Shown piece by piece: positions 11,478 through 24,900 of a stretch of 64,000 bases of DNA. The notes below the pieces were generated by a model that was given only the letters and a program-made list of their open reading frames with translations, did not search any database and was not told where the DNA came from. The stretch spans positions 50,774,101 through 50,838,100 of the forward strand of contig OZ007569.1 in NCBI GenBank assembly GCA_963931925.1. The letters are read 5' to 3'. A program made the translations under genes and the position numbers. Within the stretch, counting starts at the first letter, position 1. Each line of letters starts with the position of its first letter. Source of the DNA: Onchidella celtica. Taxonomy: Eukaryota; Mollusca; Gastropoda; Systellommatophora; Onchidiidae.

Positions 11478-11817
11478 TCTCAAATCGGTGTAGTTTTTTT
11501 TATTGGAAATTTATTGTTTCGCCATCATTTAGATCTATTTCGAGTCACGGTTCGCCATTTTAAGGTTTCGTTATCACTTCCTGCGATGTGTTCACTATCA
11601 AACACACTAACCCGTGCGCAAATCATGCTGTTGTATGGGATGCGCAGGGTGTCAACTCACAAAGGCAGAGCAGTAAGACTTATTTAAAAACAAACAAACA
11701 AAAATAAAATAAACAATATAGGAACAGGCCAGATGAAGCAGGTCCATAATAACCACCCAGAACTGAAACCAATATTCAAACCGATTTATCCCGGGCAGGG
11801 CCGGGGACCTCAGCTAG
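11478..11817 (+). mobile_element. Short non-autonomous Helitron, copy 1
   Basis: Starts with TC (TCTCAAATCG) and ends with a GC-rich hairpin (CCCGG...CCGGG) followed about ten bases later by CTAG, with T as the next genomic base. These are the hallmarks of Helitron ends. A second copy, about 340 bp and roughly 95% identical by eye, lies inverted at 62284-62622. No coding capacity. Confidence 0.7.
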
Positions 11818-12119
11818 TTATCAATATCACACTTGAACACTGTTTTGTGGACTAAGATGACATTTCCCTTGACTACACCCAAAAGATTATCTCTGACAGT
11901 CTAATATCCGTTTTAGACAAGAATTCTTTCATTTGACAATATAAATTTTTACATAGTGTGTGGAGTGTCTAGTAATGCCTAATATGCAACATATGGTCCT
12001 TTGACATGAATACTGCAAAGTTATAAAGTAAAATAGATGAGATCATGAAAAGACATCTAGCTCCTAAAAATGTGGGCTGCTCCCAAATCTCATTCCTTCA
12101 TAGCATGGCTCATACTTAC

Positions 12120-13963
12120 TTAAACCATTCAGATTGGCAATCTTTTCTATGGCATTTGTTGAAAGAGACAACCTCCTGTGGGAAGAAAGGAAAATGCAAA
12201 GTATAAGTTTAAATACTTTTATTGTCACCAGAAATGTCGAAGATCTATAGGCGTCTACTTCATCATTTGTGAAAAGTGAGAAATAATGAACTTCATACGG
12301 CTTGAGAATACACTATATCCATTAAAAGCTCTATGTGCTGTGAATAACCAGAATATTTCAAATACAAAATAAACAGTTAATTTGACATGAAACACAGCTT
12401 TATACATACTCGCAATTTGTGAGTGTTGATAATGATGCATCCATTTTTTCAATTGGTGGGCAGATGCCAATTAATTTCACTTCAGCACACTCACTGGCCT
12501 TTCCATTTTTCTCCTCCTGTATGCAGATGTAAAGAAGATGGAGGTACAATAAAATAAAAATTTGTGAACAATTAAACATCTTGAAAACAACAACCAAAAC
12601 ACAAATAAATTTTGGCACTAAAGGAGACTATCAAAATGTTCAATTTATATATATTAGCTTTATTTTATAGAAAAGTTCTATTTCGGGGACATTTATTTCG
12701 AAAACATTTTTAATTGTTAACCTTTTCACTGATAAGTCAATATCTAGAGGTAGACAATACAATACAAGCAACAATTAAAATGCACTTACAAATTTAGCAA
12801 GAGCTTCCTTTATTGTGGTGCCCTTGGACTGTGAAAAAATGATGTTGAAATTAAGACAGTAAAGTATACATGTATCATTATAAAATGGTGCACTTGTAGA
12901 ATGAAGAAGGGGAGAGAGACAGACAAACAAATGGAGATCACAATGTAATTAGGCCTATATGTCCAATACATGTACATATATATATCAAGTAATAGCAGCT
13001 GGAATAATACATCCCTTTATCATCTTTACTGTAAAGAAATGAATTATAAATTTGCTTTAGTAACATACAACTTGGGCTCAATATTGTATGGGATTTTACA
13101 GATCTGGATGTATTATAATATTTATATTTAGGGCCCAGATTGGTGGCTCTTCACCTAATTGTTACCTATGCATCATACTAAAACACTCCTCACTGCCCAC
13201 TGTGATGCATGACAAATAGGTGGCCAGCCACCAGTTTGGCGCTAACGCCTGCCTGGGTCTGGCTCACCCCTATATTAATTACTGTTATATCTTATCATAT
13301 TCTATAAGTTAATATAAACAACAACAACAAAAATAAAAATAAATAAAGGGCAGGTGATACACACTCTTCTGTTCAACTGAAAGAAAGCCTCTACCTAAAC
13401 AAAGAAGGCGCCATAATACATATTCCAAAGTGATTGAAGTGAGTATAATAATATCATTCATGCAAACATCAAACAGTGCATGCAATAAGGCATGACGTTT
13501 CTCTAATAATGGCAATCTGTTTGATTCATTGTCTTTCATAGATGAACACAAAGCTGAAAAGCCCAAACAAAAACAAACCATTCTGAAATGTAGTTGATTC
13601 TGCTACGCCACAAACCAATATGCAATGTTGACATCAATGGAATTCCGCTTTCAAGAACCAAGCAGGTGCTTCCTAGTTGCCATGACACATTTTGTGCGTT
13701 ATTAAAAATGCAAGTTTAGTGTACTAAATTATGTGGGGAAAAACATAGAAAGTGACTGCCAGCTATAATTCAGTATCAAATTCCTTGAATATATGATATT
13801 TAATAAAAGAAGATTGTTTAATACAAACTTCACGGTCTGGAGAACTAGTCGTCCGGATATTATAGTGGAGAGAACGCTTACTGTTCAGATGAATTGTCCG
13901 GATACTAAGTTTAATTAACAATGAAGAAAGGCAGTACCGGAGCAAATCAATGTTTACCAACAT
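12120..13963 (-). CDS. DNAL1: Dynein axonemal light chain 1 (LC1), N-terminal exons
   Basis: LC1 is a leucine-rich-repeat protein bound to the motor region of an outer-arm dynein heavy chain in motile cilia. Four minus-strand coding exons are visible: 13958-13963 (ATG TTG, tentative), 12790-12828 ([13 protein letters not shown]), 12410-12516 ([34 protein letters not shown]) and 12120-12175 ([18 protein letters not shown]). All have AG acceptors and GT donors, and the phases join without a break. The protein matches human DNAL1 from its N-terminus to the first repeat almost word for word ([34 protein letters not shown]). Human DNAL1 has about 190 residues; about 69 are encoded here. The remaining exons are not in the window, so intron 4 must exceed 12 kb. 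Exons 2-4 are very secure; the six-base exon 1 rests only on frame and position. Confidence 0.93.
12829..13957 (-). other. DNAL1 intron 1
   Basis: AT-rich intron. Bases 13131-13270 hold an imperfect inverted repeat (GGCCCAGATTGGTGG... with ...CCACCAGTTT...TGGGTC) that may be a small MITE. Nothing else recognised. Confidence 0.4.
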
Positions 13964-14029
13964 GGAGGTGTCGCCGCAAAATTTGAAATAAAAATGAAGG
14001 TTTTACGTTGACTTTCAAGAGTTTTGGAT
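13964..14029. promoter_or_regulatory. Candidate bidirectional promoter, DNAL1 / CMGC kinase
   Basis: Only 66 bp separate the proposed DNAL1 start codon (minus strand, 13963) from the kinase start codon (plus strand, 14030). If both starts are right, the transcription starts must overlap or lie inside each other's 5' regions. A short upstream frame (MEVSPQNLK and stop) begins at 13962 on the plus strand. No TATA box is evident. Confidence 0.4.
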
Positions 14030-17000
14030 ATGGATTCAACGGCATTCACTGTTTTTTCAAGACCTCGATGGTAATGAAAAGAATATGGTATTTTGGGGTT
14101 TGTCAGAAGCTCGTTCCTCGAATATCGTTTTATCTGTTAGTCATCTCGATAGATCTAGATCTAGATCTAGATCTAGATTCTAATTCTAAATTCACTAAAT
14201 CCACATCACATCTAGGCCTACCTAGCGATCATAACGTTTTGTCGCCTGGGGCGGCCAAACGCCAGCTGTTTTCATCATAAGACTTTCTAACGTGATAAAG
14301 CATTTCCCACGCCCCGGCCACCCAGTCAAGATACTCAGCCTATGCCCAACCTAGTTTGTACTCATAGTTTTATTAGACTCTAGAAGACTAGATCTAGATC
14401 AGATCTATTCTAGGCCTATTTAAATTCTTTTTTCTTTTATTTGTTGTCTGTCATGTTTAACTTTCAGTATTCACATTGGTGTTGAAAACAATTAGGCCTA
14501 TTTCTTAATCACTTTCAGTGTGGCACATGACATGCGCAAGCTGAGAGATGTGTCCAGTCCACACATATTGACACATGCCACAGGAGGTCTCAGATCCCTC
14601 TATAAAAATATTGGAGATGAAACAAACCACTCTTGGAACATGAAGAATGATACTGGTAAGTGTAGGAGCATCTCTTTTCACCCTTAAATTAACTACATAT
14701 GTGCTCTTGTAGTCTGCAGTTTCAGGGCTCCCACTCTTCTGTCTTCAGCGGAAATCCGCGGTGGAAGAGATCAGCGGTAATTTTCCGATGTCCCGGTGTA
14801 TGGTCCATTATATCAAATTTATGCGCAGAATATGGTCAACCATTGAAAATTTGCGCTCCGCATAGCATTGATTTCAGATGTTTTTTTCTCAGTTGAGTAG
14901 GAGCCCTGAGTTTATGAAGTAAGCTACCAGTATGAAATATTAGTCATGCACATAAACTGGGGAGAACAACCATTCACTTGTGTGTGAGCATGCTGCAATC
15001 TTGGGCACTTGTCGTTAAGTGGGGTCCCAGCGCTGTGTCTGCCATCTTACCTGAGTTTGGCCAGATTCGATACCATATGAATTCTGCGTGTCAGTGGATT
15101 CGATAAGTAGCGGTGAGGCGGAAAGAAAACAAATGACTGCATTCTGATTAGGCCTGGGTTTTTTTTCCTTGCTTTTTCTTGCTATATATAAAATATATAT
15201 AAGCGGCGGTGAGACGGAAAGAAAGTGAGCGAAGAAAGTGAATGACAGTGCATTCTGATTGATTAGTGTTTTTTTTTTCCCTTTCTTTTCAAACCTTGGA
15301 AAGAGAGAGCCTGTTTTTGTTGTTTGCATTTGGTGGCAGTTGCATATTTGTCCTTGACTACGACTGCTGAGCAGAACCCAGCCGTGCATACAAAGTGTTA
15401 AATGCACAGAAATGCACACACTATTCTCATTTTCAGTTGGTGACAGTTGTACATTTCGCCTTGGCTATGACTGCCAAGCAGAACCCGCCATACATAGTAA
15501 TGCGTTCAATGTACAGAAATGCACACATAATATATATTTGTCAAGTATATTCTCTTGTTTGCAGTTGGTGGCAGTTGTTGTACATTTCGCCTTGGCTGCG
15601 ACTGCCGAGCAGAACTCAGCCATACATAGTAAAGTGTTCAATGCGCAGAAATACGCACATAATATATATTTGTATATATTCTCTTGTTTGCAGTTGGTGG
15701 CAGTTGTACATTTCGCCTTGGCTACGACTGCCGAGCAGAAGCCAGCCGTACATAGTAAAGCGTTAAATGCACAGAAATGCACATAATATATCGTACATTC
15801 AGCCTTGGCTTGCACAGAAATGCACATAATATATCGTACATTCAGCCTTGGCTACGACTACCGAGCAGAACACAGCAGTACATAGTAAAGCGTTAAATGC
15901 ACAGAAATGCACATATTGCGGTTGGTAGCAGCTGTACATTTCGCCTTGGCTACGACTGCCAAGCAGAACCCAGCCGTACATAGTAAAGCGTTAAATGCAT
16001 AGAAAAGAAATGCACATAATATATATCGTACATTCAGCCTTGGCTACAACTGCCGAGCAGAACTCAGCCGTATATAGTAAAGTGTTAAATGCACAGAAAT
16101 GCACATATTGCGGTTGGTAGCAGCTGTACATTTTGCCGTGGCTACGACTGCCGAGCAGAACCCAGCTGTACATAGTTAAGAGGTTTAAATGCACAGAAAT
16201 GCACATAGATCTATATAAAGTATATTCTCGTTTTCAGTTGGTGACAGTTGTACATTTCACCTTGGCTACGACTGCCGAGCAGAACCCAGCCATACATAGT
16301 AATGCGTTAAATGCACAGAAATGCTCATCATAATATATATTTGTATATATATATTCTCTTGTTTGCAGTTGTACATTTAGCCTTGAAACAGAACCCAGTC
16401 AGCGTTAACTGCACGTAGACCCCGGGATAAATCATTAGTTTCAGTTCTGGGTGATTATATTATATATATATAAAGGCTTCACCATGTCCGTTACTTCATA
16501 TTTACCTTGTTGTTGTTGTTGTTCATTTGTTTTTAGATGAGTCTTACTGCTTTCCCTCCAACGAACCCTGTCAATCACTCGTAAAACAGCATTGACTTGT
16601 GTACGGGTCAGTGTGATTCATAGTGAACACACTGCAGGAAATGGTAATGCCAGGTGTTCTTGGAAAAGAAAGGATTGGGGCGAAAATAGCGACATAAAGT
16701 AAAGTAAAAAAAATACTTCCCTGCATTTTCAGGTCTCCAAATATAAAAAGAAAAAACCTTCTGCAGGTCAAAAGGAAGGCACGTGTAAAATTTCACACAA
16801 ATCTGAGTTGACTGAGCGGTGGTGGGGCTTGTTAAAAGTCTCACGAGTTTTTTTTGTAATATATAAGATTGTATAGTGGAGAACAGTTAAACCGAAAATG
16901 GGTAAACCGAAAGAAAGTACGAATCCCTGAATTTTTGCCTATTTATCTTTGTTAACAAACTAGCACTAAATCGAAATTGTCCTATAGTTGAACGGAAGTT

Positions 17001-18918
17001 GCTGAATTCAGTGGCGTCAGTCCATTGTGATTTTTGCCATAGGCTGAGACAGGTTACCGTATCATCTGCCGCCCCTTCAGAAAAAGAAAATCCTGAGCAG
17101 AGCATACTTTATTCTGCCAGGTCGTAAAGGCCTACATGGGAGCGGCAGCACTACATGGGTAGGGGGAGAGGAGGCCTACAGCCTCGTTGGACTGAAATTA
17201 GACGGCAGCTGGCAAGAAGTTGGGGCATCGCGAGTGACCTTTGGTGTAAAATGTATGACATCGGAGGCGATACAGTGTACTAGCGACCGCGGACAGCGTA
17301 GTTCAAGGCATCGTGTGCGGTAACGGTAACGAGATCAGCAAGACGACAGTTCTGTACTGGCCGCCCATATTCATGTCCCTAGGTCTGAGCAATCGCCCAT
17401 CCTCATCCTCAGTCAAAAGCAGAGAGCAATGGAGGTTGTGTTATTCTCTTGTTTAAATGCACTTACCTTTGTCCTCTTCGATAGTGATTTGGGCGACCTC
17501 TATTGAAACTGGCATTTTTCAAGCCTCCTATCGGTAAACTGAAACTCTCTCTAAACCGAAAACAAACCTGTGGTCGCGCTGATTTCGGTTTAACTGTTGT
17601 CTACTGTATAATATTAATATATTACCATCAGACCTCAGCTCTACACTGAAAGGCTTATGATGCAGGCTAGTCATATGAGAGGCAAGAAAGTGCAATAATT
17701 ACAGTTTTCCTTAATGTCCTGCACACTTCATCAACCTGAATGGGATGAAAAAAGGATTAGAGAAGAAAATAGCGTAAGTGAATCAATGAGGACAAGCTGT
17801 GGACCCACATGTTGGGACCTGACAAGTCACAGGAGATCAAGTCTAGAAATAAAAAAGTCTATCATTTATTGCCACGACTTCCGTGGTCTTATAGACATCC
17901 CTGTGATGTACACAGGTAAGTCTGGCAACTGTCCCATTACAAGAAGCCTTCAAAATACACAAAAAAATGAATGGGATGAAAAAAGGATTAGAGAAGGAAA
18001 TAGCGATCATGAACCTGAAACTATGGCAGATTACGCCAGAGCTAAGGCAAGGAATACCACTGGGACAAATGCATAAGAATATTATTTGGAAAGGCAGCCC
18101 TGTGGGTTTTTACTGTATCTCTCTCACCACATGAACTCATCCAAATGGCCAGGAAGCATAGTGTTGTGCACCTCAGCTATCTGTTTGAACCGTCGTTTAC
18201 AGTTTTTTCCAGAAACACTCAGCGTAATTGGTGGTGCAGGCACCCGTCACGGTATCCACGAAGTCCCACTTATGAAAGACAACAAAATGTTGCAAGGCAG
18301 GCTGGACTGTAAGAGTTGTAATTATCGTTGTAAGATGGCAACCCATCCTAATGTATGATGCTGCCAGGGGCAATTCTCTGAGTTATAAACGGCAGCAGAG
18401 TAGCAGCAGACTTGTCAGGAATTAGTTAGAGAAATCCCTCTCCTGTGGCAGGGCAGATGCCACCAAAGACCCACTGTTGCTCCACAACATGTCCAACATT
18501 ATTTTTCCGTTAAATTGCTATTAAGCTCTCTGAATCAGTTTCAATAACCCGGCCAAGTCCCCCAATCTGATACAGATTATTATGATTATTGCTTAAGTGG
18601 TCAGAACAGATATCTCGAAAGTAGCTGTATCAGTGGACAATGGTGGACCATGCCAGGTTGGTATGCTGAGTCTCTCTCTCTCTCTTACTCTTTATCGCAT
18701 CTCCTTCCCTCTCTCTCTCTGTCACATTTATTAATTTTTGCTCTCCCTCTCTCTCCATTCTCGCCCTTCTTCTCTCTCTCTGTTATTCATTTCAGCCCTT
18801 GTTCTCTCTCTCGTATTCATTATCGCATTTCCTTCCCTCTCTCTCTCTCTCTCTGTCACATTCATTCATTTTTGCTCTCCTTCTCTTTCTCTCTCTCTCT
18901 CTCCATTCTCGCCTTTCT

Positions 18919-18950
<32 letters not shown>

Positions 18951-21900
18951 ATTCATTTCTGCTCTCCTTCTCTTTCTTTCATTCATTCATTCTCACTCTC
19001 ACTCTCCTTATTGTAGATGTGACGGTCAATTCAAAATATACTGAAGAATCATGCAAATAAGGTTTGAAAAAAAGTTTTTAAAAAAAACTTCACTTTCAGT
19101 GCCTTAAAAATTTCACTTTCACTGCCAGCAACACAATCAAAGCTGTTCATTTTCACATGCAAAGTGCCAGCTGCAGTTCTTTCCGCCTCACCGCCGCTTA
19201 TCGAATCCACTGACACACTGATTACAGTATCGAATCCGGCCAAACTCAGGTAAAATGGCAGACGCAGCTCCGGGACCCCACTTAACGACAAGTGCCCAAT
19301 CTTGTGACTTAGTGTGTAAGTAAGTTTGTGATTATACTCGCAACTAAAAGCAATAATCACACCAGTCAGTTTGGGAATCTAGTGTTATCAGCCATTGATC
19401 CGTTATGGAGAACAAAGCCGGAAGAAATGAAACATTCATATAATTATAATGTATAGTTTTCAGTTCAAATTCAGGACTGTACTCTATATTATCCCAGTAA
19501 TGGTTTTTATCTGTCTCCACATCAGTGCATTTTGAGAAAACTTTACTAATGTTGCAACAACTTTTTAACTCTTTAAAATCTACCCAGCAATGAGATACCT
19601 TCACTGTTTTCACAGGAATGATTGATTATACACATTGTAATGATATCTTATGGCCTTATGGCTTATCTCGATTTTTGTATAAAGTGGGGATAGAATGAAA
19701 GAGTACTGAGCTAACATGTAGGTAAACGTTTTTTTTTTTTTATCATTGCAGGTAGAAAACATTACAGAAGCCAAGGTGGACAATTTGTGGCTGAGCCAAA
19801 CATGATGCTGGCAGATCGGTATTGTGTGCAATCCTGTATTGAAGCTGGTGGTCAGTCAGCTGCCCTAGTTAAAGCACAGGTAAATAGAAAATACGTAATT
19901 ATTATGTGTAAAGGAGATTACTTATTAGGTCATAAAATATGTTTCAACACTCATTTAAAAGTTATGTAAATGTAAAAAAATCTAAGCAGTTGGGAATGGT
20001 AAATTGATTGGCACTATGAGGATTTTACACCAAAATTGGTATGCACTGCAGTGAGCACATCAAATGTTTAAAATTGCTTTTTTCAAAAAAAATTTTTAAG
20101 TCATGATTTCATACATCAGACTGCATTACCAGACTATCTATCTTTCTGATGAAGCAGAAACAGGTGCGCCATGAATGACATGCTGTAAGGCAACTCTAGA
20201 TTTTGTTTGCAACACACTGAAATATCTGTGTTTGCTGTGTATCCATTTCACCAGGACTGTTACCAGCAAATGATGCCGGTTGTGATCAAGATAACACACA
20301 AATCATATCTGGCAGTGGGACTGAAGGAAGTGGATACTTTGAGAAGGCTGAATGGAGCAGATCCTGGGGGAAACTCACATACTGTCAGACTTCTGGTAAC
20401 AATAAAAGGATTATAAATTATTTATTTGTTCACTTGTTTAAATTAAACAAGATGAGTTTTTAATAGAAGTTTGTAAACTTTTTTTCAAAGAAGAAAGTTG
20501 TGAGATGATAATGAACCCAACTTCTTCCTTTAGTCTTTCTCTTATTTCCCTGTTCATCTACATATCTCGAATGATTTAACCAACACATTTACATCATTTC
20601 TTCCTCTTCAAGTTTAGTGTGAGTTGTTTTCTTTACTGCCTAAACATGGTTCTCTTGCTATTTTTAACTCTTCAGAATGCATTTATGATAAGAGATCATG
20701 TTTGTCTGGTGTTTCCCTTCCTCAATCCCACACCACTCACTGATGTCTTAGCCATCAAGGGATTTAATGAAGAGCAGGTGAGATGGAGTAGAAATTGTAT
20801 TTTGAGAAGATTAATCTTATCCTAACATGTTAATGAATTCTGCCTATCCCACTTGTGAAAATCGAAGTCTAAACTGACAGACCAGTCAGGATTAATGGGA
20901 GACTTAGGCAAAAAAATTTGTCCAATATGGCAGCACTGATGACTAATTAATGGAATTGCTTGGATTCTCCTTGTGGTCACCTGACAAATGAATACAATGG
21001 TAAGAAAATATGAGAAAGTTCTGAAGAAACCAAATTTCCCAGTGCTTCTGACAAGTGTTTACATAAGAACCTGAAAACTGTTACCAACTGCTTGTTATAT
21101 GACTTGGTGGGGGAAGATCCCAAGCAACTGTACTGTCTGTCATATTCAGTTATATTTTGAAAGGTCACTGGATTGTTCTGAATATGGGTGATTTCATATG
21201 ACTTGAACTCCAGGACAGTCTCCATACAGCTACCATACACAGTGAAAATTGCCCAGAATGCTGCTTCCCATTTGTCATGCATTTTTCAGTCTTTACCTGG
21301 GAAAATGAGATTGTCAATTAGCAGTTCTGATTTGCTGGTTTTAAATACATAATGGACCACAGCAAATACATTACAAGTAAATGGTTAGTCATTCTGTTGA
21401 CATAGAGTACAAGTTATGTACTATGTAAGACCCACTACACTGGTTAGCAGCAATGCAATTTTACTTTTCATTCTTCAGACTTGGTCAGCAATCAAGAAGA
21501 TCAGTGTTCGCCTCCTCTCAGTACTGGCTTTCTTGAGATGTCAGAACACAATTCATGCAGACATCAAGCCGGATAACATTTTGGTTAATATTGGTCAGTA
21601 TGTTTAAGCATCATTGTTCAAAAGTGTTATAACTACATTGTGACCATCATGATTTACACTTAAGATCTGCTCACTTAAATACAAAGGTAGCCTACAGAAA
21701 AAGGAACAAGCTGCAACAATAGTGGAGCTGCTGCTACTGCTCCTCTTCATATGTCACATTTTATTAAATAATCGTCATGTTTTTAATCATTTCAATTTGG
21801 GACCATATCTATGGACTTCTTAACATTTCGCCTAGTTTGAGTTGGCATTTTTTCTCGGTAGACAAATTGGGAAAACTGTTATTTCATTATTATTATGTTT

Positions 21901-24900
21901 TTTTTTTTTGTTTTGAATATTCTACAACAGTAGAATGACAGGAACAAATGGGAAGTGTTTTGTTTCAGTGATAGTTTATGTTGCTCGTAAGAACTCTAGA
22001 CAAAATCAGTAAATGCTGTGCTCTTTATCTATGGAAAGAGCCTGTTGAACCTGTTACCATGTGATTTATTCACTTATAGTTTTGTCTGTTCAGGTAATGA
22101 CCTTGACACAGTGACCTTGATTGATTTTGGCAATGCCATTCATCACACACACAGGGAAGTTTCTCTCTACTACACAGACTTTGAACTGCAAACATTGCCT
22201 TACAGAGCTCCAGAGGTAATGTCCTGAACTTCTTTTAACCCTCACCCTGCCAGGAGCGTCGAAGTATGGCATTGACTTTCCATGCATTCACTCTACACGG
22301 GTGTACCAATATGGCAGGGTCAAGCTGACCGCGCAGCGCGCAAGCTGTATTTTCACGCATCGGGTCACTGTCCTGTTCGAGACATAACTACCATCTTATT
22401 GCTCAATGTGTCTCTTCTAAATCAATGGCATTGTGACAAGGACATGTTAACCAGAGAAACACTGGTCAGAATCATGACACTGAGCTTTCAAAGGCTCTCC
22501 CCACACTGCCAAAAGGTGTAACATCGACATGCAAAATTTGCAATATTATCTCATTTTCTCACAAGCTGACCATTATCTAGAGTTGTCTGTATCTAAGAAC
22601 CAATCAGAAACAAGCTCTGAAGTGACATTTGCCCCAAATGCCCACATTGGTTCATTAGATGTGTCAATCAGGATGAAACCATTTGTTTAGGGCGGGGGGG
22701 GGGGGGGGGGGGGGAGCTAGTTATCATGCTTTGTTCTCACGAAAATTACACCTGTCAGTTTGGTATCATAAGTCAGATTATTGGTTAGAGATTTACTACA
22801 GACAACGGTTTTACTAGTTAATTCATTATCAAGCATGATAAGGCACAGCAGCGAATGTTTTCATATCGATCAAATACAAACCAAACCACGTGGACAGCAG
22901 TAGTGTGGCCCTCGCACATCGGCCGGGGTCAGTGCGACCCAGATAAGATAATCCGTGAGTAAGGCCACTGACTGGACGGTGGGCTTTGAGCCGTCGCGAG
23001 CAGGGTGTGGGTTAAGACCAGGCAGGAGGGATTGTTGAGAGTAGGAAATGGATTGCTATGATGACTATAGAAAACATAAATTATTTTAACTTTTGCATAC
23101 TTTCGTGCAAGACTGGGTGAGTGGATTGTTATAGACATCGCACTATACAAATTTGTGTGAGGTTAAAAAAAAAAGTGGACTGACAATAACCTAGTAAAAT
23201 ATGTTGTCAAGTTAGTCATCAAGATCAGCTTTCTTTTGGTAATTCACGAAGCGAAAAAAAGAGTGAGAATCAGGACAGGACTTTACTTTAAATGCAATTG
23301 TCAGAACACCAAGTTCTTTTTGGTAGTGATGTGCACTCTTTTCAGAGATAAATCGCTTATAATATGAGTGGACACTATATCTATCTTTCAATTCTTTGGA
23401 GAAATTGAGCCAAATGAAAGAATAATTATTTAACAGTGTGGGCTACAACCTGCTCATTTGACATAGTTTCTTACTGAGCAATGATTGCCTGACTTATCTA
23501 TATGCACATTATAATGATCCTCTTTACTATTTGGAAATGTTAGAGAGACTTAAGTTAGTTCATATTTGACTTTGTAAAGGTACTTCTGGGCAATCCCTTC
23601 AGTGTGGAGGTGGACATGTGGTCACTAGGTTGTGTATTGGCTGAGCTGTATACTGGACATCCTTTGTTTCTAGGCTCTAACAGAAGTGACATACTGAGAA
23701 AGGTTAGCTGTGTTCATGAGGTGTTTTTCATTTTCATGTTGGCTATGGCAGTTTTATTTATATCATACATGGGAGAAATTATTTGCCATTTGATCAGTTT
23801 TTGCTGGTCTCAGGACTGTATACAAAGGGCTGTTATTGAATATATACGCAAATAGGTTTGTCTCTGTCAGTGTCAGTACTTGAAATTTACTGTGAAAATA
23901 TGAAAAATTGTGTTATTTTTGAAGAGTGTGGAATATCAGTGTGTACTTCCTTATCATTCCAAGACCTATATGGTATGGCTTGAAAGACTTGCAAGAAAAA
24001 TGAATGGTTAACTAACAACTGAGTCAAAATAAGAGTTTTTTAATCTAATTGACCTAATTCACTACCTGATGATAGAGTAATGTGTGATCATTGTGAGATA
24101 TGAAGAAATCTACAGAAACCTTTTCCATACAGCTGAATAAACATCACTGCACTGGCCTGCACTGAACACAGCTGTGTTAAGTGCTTAAACTTGGTAGTGA
24201 CATACAGCATCCTGGATAATGTGACAGTGGGTTATCAACATTTGTATATTGCAGATGCTTACAGTATTAGGCCCATTACCTATGGATATGTGTGTGAGGG
24301 GCAAGTTCCACACAGAAGCAGAAACTGTCATGCACTCAACTAAAGGACTACACAAAGTTGGAAGTGGTAAATATGAATCATTGCAGCTGTTGTGCAAACC
24401 CAACCGCCATTGTGATTAGCCAATCACTGATTGGAGAATTTAAAGGACTTGAGTTTGAATAATATCAGGGGACTTGAGTACTCTGTAAAACAAAATCCAG
24501 CTTGAACCTGTCTTGGAAAATACATGGGTGCCAGACCTCCGGTATATACAGGATTTCCGGTTTCGCTATGTATCAAAAAAAAAAATTTCCGGTTTCGCTA
24601 TGTGGAGAACTGAAAAACAAAAAAGAACAAAAACCTGGTTAAAACAAAAAAGCGCAAGCGAGCGTTCGAGATATCGGCCTAATTTGCGTTTATTTTTAGC
24701 ATCTACATTGTCCGAAGGCGTATCGTCAGCACAGGGCTACAGTCGTGTTCAGGCTGACTCGCAGTTTTAGGCTAGATCAGGTGCTTCACATACACCAGCA
24801 GCTCTTCATCGCGCTGACATAACGCGAACTTGAACGTGAGCGAAGGGACAAAGGGTCACGTATTGTGTCCGGTCAAGACCCACTTGTAAGTTCCGTGTAT

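Noticed and set aside
15395..16333. Several 60-124-codon frames, some resembling each other
   Set aside because: They follow the tandem repeat period and have no independent coding signal.
15345..16400. CRISPR-like array of regularly spaced repeats
   Set aside because: Eukaryotic context, repeats and spacers are both conserved, and unit length is 95-130 bp; it is a tandem minisatellite of hairpins.
18650..19060. Long Leu/Ser-rich and Arg/Glu-rich open frames on both strands
   Set aside because: They are translations of the CT microsatellite.
20150..20180. CTGATGA...GAAAC resembling a hammerhead ribozyme core
   Set aside because: No pairing stem II and no cleavage-site strand or closing helices nearby.
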